A stretch of 8,029 nt of DNA from JAHBXC01 sp964350875 (GTDB lineage Bacteria > Planctomycetota > Phycisphaerae > Phycisphaerales > UBA1924). The DNA lies in NCBI GenBank assembly GCA_964350875.1, contig CAYGLT010000090.1, positions 1 to 8,029 on the forward strand, written 5' to 3'. The position numbers and the translations under genes were made by a program. Of the stretch, positions 4,098-8,029 are shown in pieces; the first letter of the stretch is position 1, and every line of letters starts with the position of its first letter. The notes under the pieces are model-generated. The model was given only the letters and a program-made list of their open reading frames with translations. It searched no databases and was not told the DNA's origin.

Positions 4098-7055
4098 AAG
4101 TGGAGCGTCCCCGCCGTGGCGCTCGCGGCGTTCGAGGCCGAGGACACGCTGGGCGCGCTCGAGCAACTCGACGAGGCGCATCGCGCAGGAACGGACGCGG
4201 GCGAAGGTCTGCGCGTCGCGATGGGCCCGGGCGCGAAGTGGTTCGCGGCGGCGGCGCGGTTTGCGCGGTGCGTGCTGGCCGAGCAGCGCTATGTGCCCAC
4301 CGTGGTTCAGGAGAGCGACGGGCAACTGCGCGGGAGTTGGCAGCCTTGGCTGGTCGACGAGCCGATCGCGGCGCAGACCGCGGAACTGGTGCGTTCGATG
4401 CCTTCGAGCGCGCGCGCGGTCGAGGACGATCTGGGCCACGAGCCGTGGTCGATCCTCGAGGACTTCCTGTGGGCGATCGTGGACATCCGTGCGCGTGAGG
4501 CGTTCAAGGCCGAGACGCTCGACGACGCGATCGAGGGCCGCGAGCCGCGCGACGATCCGCATGTCGCATGGCTGAAGGGGCTGCTGCTCGTCGAGGAGAA
4601 GCACTCTCCGGGCGATCCCGAGCGCAAGACCGAACTGCTGCGCAGCGTGCGCCGCTGGCTGGGCGGTCTCGATGATCGCGGCGAGGCGAGCGAGTGGAAA
4701 CTGCTCCTCGAACTGCGCGAGCCGAGCGGCGCAGACCGCATCGCCGATCTTCGCGCGCCGGGCGACGATGTGCGCTGGTCGCTGGCGTTCTCGCTCCAGA
4801 ACGCGAGCGACGACCGGCTGGTGATCGACAGCGACGAGATCTGGAGCGCGGGCGGCGGTGAGTTGGCGATCGTGCGCGGCAAGCGCGCCGAGTCGCCGCA
4901 GGAACTGCTGCTCGCGGAACTCGCCCGCGCGGCGAGGATCTACCGCAAACTCGAGAAGGCGCTGTCGGACAGCGAGCCGCGCGGCGTGCTGCTCAAGACC
5001 GTCGAGGCGTACGAGTTCCTGCGCGAGGTGCGCCCGCTGCTCGTCGAGCAGGGCTTCGGCGTGCGCTCCCCCGACTGGTGGGAGGCGCCGACGGGCCGTC
5101 TGGGCGCGCGACTGGTCATCGAGAGCGATCCGCTCGAAGGCCAGGAAGAGTTGCCCGGTCGGAGCGAGACGAGCGCGGCGGGGTCGCGCATCGGGCTTCG
5201 CGCGCTGGTGAACTACTCGTGGCAGATCGCGGTCGGCGACGCGACGCTGACGCTCAAGGAGTTCGAGTCGCTCGCGAAGGAGCGCTCGCCGCTGGTGCGC
5301 GTGAACGGCCAGTGGGTCGAGGTGCGCCCCGAGGATGTCGAGGCGGCGATGCGGTTCATCCGCGAGAACCCGGGCGGTTCGATGACCGCCGCCGAGGCGC
5401 TGCGCATCGCGTACGGCGCCGATGAGGAAGCGCGGAAGGGCGCGCCGATCCTGGGCATGCGCGCGTCGGGCTGGATGGCCGCGATCTTCGGCGACGAGGC
5501 GCAAGAACAGAAACTCCCGATCATCACGCAGCCGGAAGGGTTCAAGGGCGAACTGCGGCCGTACCAGCAGCGCGGGCTGTCGTGGCTCGCGTTCCTCGAC
5601 CGTTTCGGGCTGGGCGGATGCCTCGCCGACGACATGGGTCTGGGCAAAACGATCCAGTTGCTCGCGCTGATGGCGCTCGAGCGCGAGGAGATGAAGCAGG
5701 CGGGGCGCGATCCGAAGGAGATCAAGCCGACGCTGCTCATCGCGCCGACCTCGGTCGTGCGCAACTGGATGCGCGAGGCGAGCCGCTTCGCGCCCGATCT
5801 TCGCGTGAAGTCGCATCACGGCGTCGAGCGGAGCGTGGGCGAGGCGTTCGCCGCGGATGTCAAGAACTACGACCTGATCATCACGACCTATGCGCTCGCG
5901 CACCGGGATCGCGAGTCGCTCGAACTGGTCGAGTGGGGTCGTGTCGCGCTCGACGAGGCGCAGAACATCAAGAACCCGGTGGCGAAGCAGAGCCAGTCGG
6001 TGCGCTCGCTCAAGGCCGAGCGGCGCATCGCGCTGACCGGTACTCCGGTCGAGAACCGCCTGACCGAACTGTGGTCGGTGATGGACTTCTGCAACCCCGG
6101 GTACCTCGGCTCTCAGCACGAGTTCCGGCGCAACTTCGCGATCCCGATCGAGCGGCGTCACAGCAAGAACCGTCGCCGCCAGTTGCGCGGGCTTGTGCAG
6201 CCGTTCATCCTGCGTCGTTTGAAGACCGACCCGAATGTCGTGAGCGATCTGCCGGCGAAACTCGAGAGCAAGGAGTTGTGCCAACTCACGAGCGAGCAGG
6301 CGGCGATGTACGAGCAGGCCGTGAACCGCATGCTGGGCGAGGTGGACAAGGCCGAGGGGATGCAGCGCCGGGGCATCGTGCTCTCGACGCTCATCAAACT
6401 CAAGCAGATCTGCAATCACCCGGCGCAGGCGATCAAGGAAGGCGAAGAGGACGAGGGCGCGGACGATTCGCTGCCCGTCGGTCTCGTGCAGCCGTCGCGC
6501 TCGGGCAAGTGCGTGCGCTTGCTCGAACTTCTGGACGAAGTCATCGCCGAGGGCAACCAGGCGCTGGTGTTCACCCAGTTCCGGCGCATGGGCAAGATGC
6601 TGACGGCGATGCTGCGCCACGAACTCGACCGCGAGGTGCTGTTCCTCCACGGCGGGACGCCCCAGCACACCCGTCAGGAGATGGTCGATCGTTTCCAGAA
6701 GGCCGACGGCACGGCGCCGATCTTCGTGCTCTCGCTCAAGGCCGGCGGTGTCGGTCTGAACCTCACGGCCGCGAGCCATGTGTTCCACTTCGATCGCTGG
6801 TGGAACCCGGCGGTCGAGAACCAGGCGACGGACCGCGCGCACCGCATCGGGCAGACGCGCACGGTGCAGGTGCACAAGTTCGTCGTGTCGGGAACGCTGG
6901 AAGAGAAGATCGACGAGATGATCGAGGCCAAGACCGAACTCGCCGAGCAGATCATCGGCTCGGGCGAGCAGTGGCTCACCGAGATGAGCACGGACCAACT
7001 CCGCGAGATCCTGGCGCTGCGCCCGGACGCGGTGCTCGACGACGACGCGTACTGA
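4098..7055 (+). CDS. SNF2/Rad54-family DEAD/DEAH-type helicase (5' end lost in gap)
   Basis: This is a large ATP-driven DNA translocase of the SNF2 group (superfamily 2), with 985 residues visible. The first half, about 4098-5530, resembles the bacterial SNF2-associated N-terminal region. The ATPase core follows: motif I DDMGLGKT (5628-5651), motif Ia LLIAPTSVVRNW, motif II DEAQ (5952-5963) in place of the commoner DEAH, motif III LTGTPVENR (6033-6059), ILRRLKTDPNVVSDLP in the linker, motif IV ALVFTQF, motif V SLKAGGVGLNLTAAS, and motif VI DRAHRIGQ (6831-6854). All the residues expected for ATP hydrolysis are present, so the enzyme should be active. SNF2 proteins move along double-stranded DNA and strip or remodel bound proteins; the bacterial target here is unknown. 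The SWIM gene follows after 21 nt and is probably co-transcribed. The missing N-terminal part is recognised at 3920-3997. Confidence 0.96.
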   Translation, partial: KWSVPAVALAAFEAEDTLGALEQLDEAHRAGTDAGEGLRVAMGPGAKWFAAAARFARCVLAEQRYVPTVVQESDGQLRGSWQPWLVDEPIAAQTAELVRSMPSSARAVEDDLGHEPWSILEDFLWAIVDIRAREAFKAETLDDAIEGREPRDDPHVAWLKGLLLVEEKHSPGDPERKTELLRSVRRWLGGLDDRGEASEWKLLLELREPSGADRIADLRAPGDDVRWSLAFSLQNASDDRLVIDSDEIWSAGGGELAIVRGKRAESPQELLLAELARAARIYRKLEKALSDSEPRGVLLKTVEAYEFLREVRPLLVEQGFGVRSPDWWEAPTGRLGARLVIESDPLEGQEELPGRSETSAAGSRIGLRALVNYSWQIAVGDATLTLKEFESLAKERSPLVRVNGQWVEVRPEDVEAAMRFIRENPGGSMTAAEALRIAYGADEEARKGAPILGMRASGWMAAIFGDEAQEQKLPIITQPEGFKGELRPYQQRGLSWLAFLDRFGLGGCLADDMGLGKTIQLLALMALEREEMKQAGRDPKEIKPTLLIAPTSVVRNWMREASRFAPDLRVKSHHGVERSVGEAFAADVKNYDLIITTYALAHRDRESLELVEWGRVALDEAQNIKNPVAKQSQSVRSLKAERRIALTGTPVENRLTELWSVMDFCNPGYLGSQHEFRRNFAIPIERRHSKNRRRQLRGLVQPFILRRLKTDPNVVSDLPAKLESKELCQLTSEQAAMYEQAVNRMLGEVDKAEGMQRRGIVLSTLIKLKQICNHPAQAIKEGEEDEGADDSLPVGLVQPSRSGKCVRLLELLDEVIAEGNQALVFTQFRRMGKMLTAMLRHELDREVLFLHGGTPQHTRQEMVDRFQKADGTAPIFVLSLKAGGVGLNLTAASHVFHFDRWWNPAVENQATDRAHRIGQTRTVQVHKFVVSGTLEEKIDEMIEAKTELAEQIIGSGEQWLTEMSTDQLREILALRPDAVLDDDAY

Positions 7056-7076
7056 CGCGAAGGGATCCGCGAACGC

Positions 7077-8029
7077 ATGACCCAGCAAGGCGGACAACCT
7101 GCAACCCCCGGCGCCTCCGGCCCCACCGGAACCCCCGGCGCCCCCCAGTACACGCCCGGCGTGCCCGTGCAGAGGCCTTTGCCCACGACCCCCCGCGTGG
7201 TGCGCGGCGGGGTGAAACTCTCGGGCAAGGAAGCGCCGAAGGTCGAGCACTGGGCCGCGCGCAAACTGCTGGAGATCATGCACGCCGGCGCAGCGGGCGA
7301 GACGCTGACCAAGGCGTTCGAGTGGGCCAAGCGTGGGCAGACGCGCACGATCGCGTTCGAGCCGGGCGAGATCGCCGCGAGCGTGCAGGGTTTGGAGCCG
7401 AGGTCCCATCGCGTGACGCTGGCGGTGTCGCGCTACACGACGGACCAGTGGGAGAAACTGGTCTCGGCGCTGAACGACTCGGCGACGCACTCGGCGCGAT
7501 TGCTCGCGAAGGAACTCGCGGCGGATGTCGAGGAGATCTTCGAGCCGATGGGTCTGCGGCTTGTGCCGCGCGAGCCGGCGGACATCCACGCGCGGTGCTC
7601 GTGCAAGGACGAGACCCCGAACAACAGCGGGTGGTGCATCCACGCGTGCGTTGCGGCGATGGTCGCTTCGGAGCGGCTGAGCAACGACCCGTTCCTGATC
7701 TTCTCGCTCCGCGGGCTGGGCGCCGAGGAATTGCTCGAGCGCATCCGTCAGCGCCGCGCGGCCACGCGGTCGGCGCGCGGGTTCGCGCCGGCGTACGCGC
7801 CGCGCACGCCCCCGGGCGTTCCGGCGAACGCGCCGCCGCTGGACGCGGACCTTGATTCGTTCTGGGACGAGCCGCTGGGTCTGGATGAGATCGACACGAC
7901 GCCCAAGCCGGCGGAGGTGAAGCACCCGCTGCTCCGCCGCCTGGGCCCGAGCCCGTTCACGAAGGGGAAGTTCCCGCTCGTGGGGCTGCTGGCGACCTGC
8001 TACGACATCGTGGCCGAGGCGGCGGTGAA
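7077..8029 (+). CDS. SWIM zinc-finger protein, SNF2 partner (3' end outside window)
   Basis: The frame is open from the ATG at 7077 to the window edge, with 317 codons visible. Residues 1 to about 40 are a Gly/Pro/Thr-rich low-complexity leader. Then come a region with TRTIAFEPGEIAASVQG, a segment ending AKELAADVEEIFEPMGLRLVP, and the SWIM zinc finger with C174, C176, C187 and H189 (C-x-C-x10-C-x-H). It is followed by NDPFLIFSLRGLGAEELLERIRQRR, a stretch seen after the finger in SNF2-associated SWIM proteins. SWIM fingers bind DNA or protein partners. A Pro/Ala-rich linker (about 240-265) leads to a further, unrecognised domain. AGGGA at 7061-7065 is a weak, distant SD. The 21-nt spacing from the SNF2 stop codon implies one operon and a joint function, which is unknown. 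Confidence 0.9.
   Translation, partial: MTQQGGQPATPGASGPTGTPGAPQYTPGVPVQRPLPTTPRVVRGGVKLSGKEAPKVEHWAARKLLEIMHAGAAGETLTKAFEWAKRGQTRTIAFEPGEIAASVQGLEPRSHRVTLAVSRYTTDQWEKLVSALNDSATHSARLLAKELAADVEEIFEPMGLRLVPREPADIHARCSCKDETPNNSGWCIHACVAAMVASERLSNDPFLIFSLRGLGAEELLERIRQRRAATRSARGFAPAYAPRTPPGVPANAPPLDADLDSFWDEPLGLDEIDTTPKPAEVKHPLLRRLGPSPFTKGKFPLVGLLATCYDIVAEAAV

Noticed and set aside
5582..7855. Plus-strand open frame of 757 codons overlapping the SNF2 and SWIM genes
   Set aside because: It lies in a different frame from the conserved helicase motifs, is Arg/Gly/Ala-rich low complexity, and crosses two real genes.
3798..7925. Very long minus-strand open frame (1375 codons) antisense to the SNF2 and SWIM genes
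   Set aside because: It spans the Ns, is extremely Arg/Leu/His-rich, has no recognisable domain, and its end is the reverse of the tRNA. It is a by-product of high-GC codon bias opposite real genes.

Overview
This is GC-rich bacterial draft sequence interrupted by a run of 100 Ns. Most genes lack a clear Shine-Dalgarno (SD) sequence, and two may start at TTG. Together with a glycine-rich RRM protein and the SNF2/SWIM pair, this suggests a Planctomycetota-like genome, perhaps of the Phycisphaerae type. That placement is inference only, because the window holds no taxonomic marker.

Layout. Positions 51-1772 (minus strand) hold two membrane-protein genes: a PGPGW-motif protein and, downstream of it, a TerC/Alx-family metal transporter. 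Positions 1773-1997 are a divergent intergenic region with a candidate extended -10 and a leader of about 120 nt. They precede an RRM RNA-binding protein with a repetitive Gly-rich tail (1998-2444), which ends at a textbook intrinsic terminator (2486-2520). Immediately after comes a small DUF6958-like protein (2552-2881), possibly translated from a leaderless message. Its stop codon overlaps that of the convergent aat gene (minus strand, 2878-3612), which encodes leucyl/phenylalanyl-tRNA-protein transferase of the N-degron pathway. A tRNA-Lys(UUU) lies at 3803-3874.

The rest of the window is a two-gene unit on the plus strand. The first gene is a large SNF2-family helicase whose N-terminal coding part is split by the assembly gap (3920-3997, Ns at 3998-4097, then 4098-7055). 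The second, 21 nt downstream, is a SWIM zinc-finger protein (7077 to beyond 8029) that runs off the window. This pairing recurs in bacteria and suggests a DNA- or chromatin-remodelling module of unknown purpose. It is the most interesting system here, but it is not a wholly new one.

I found no mobile element, CRISPR array, origin or integrase. Most of the window reads as ordinary chromosomal housekeeping and accessory genes.
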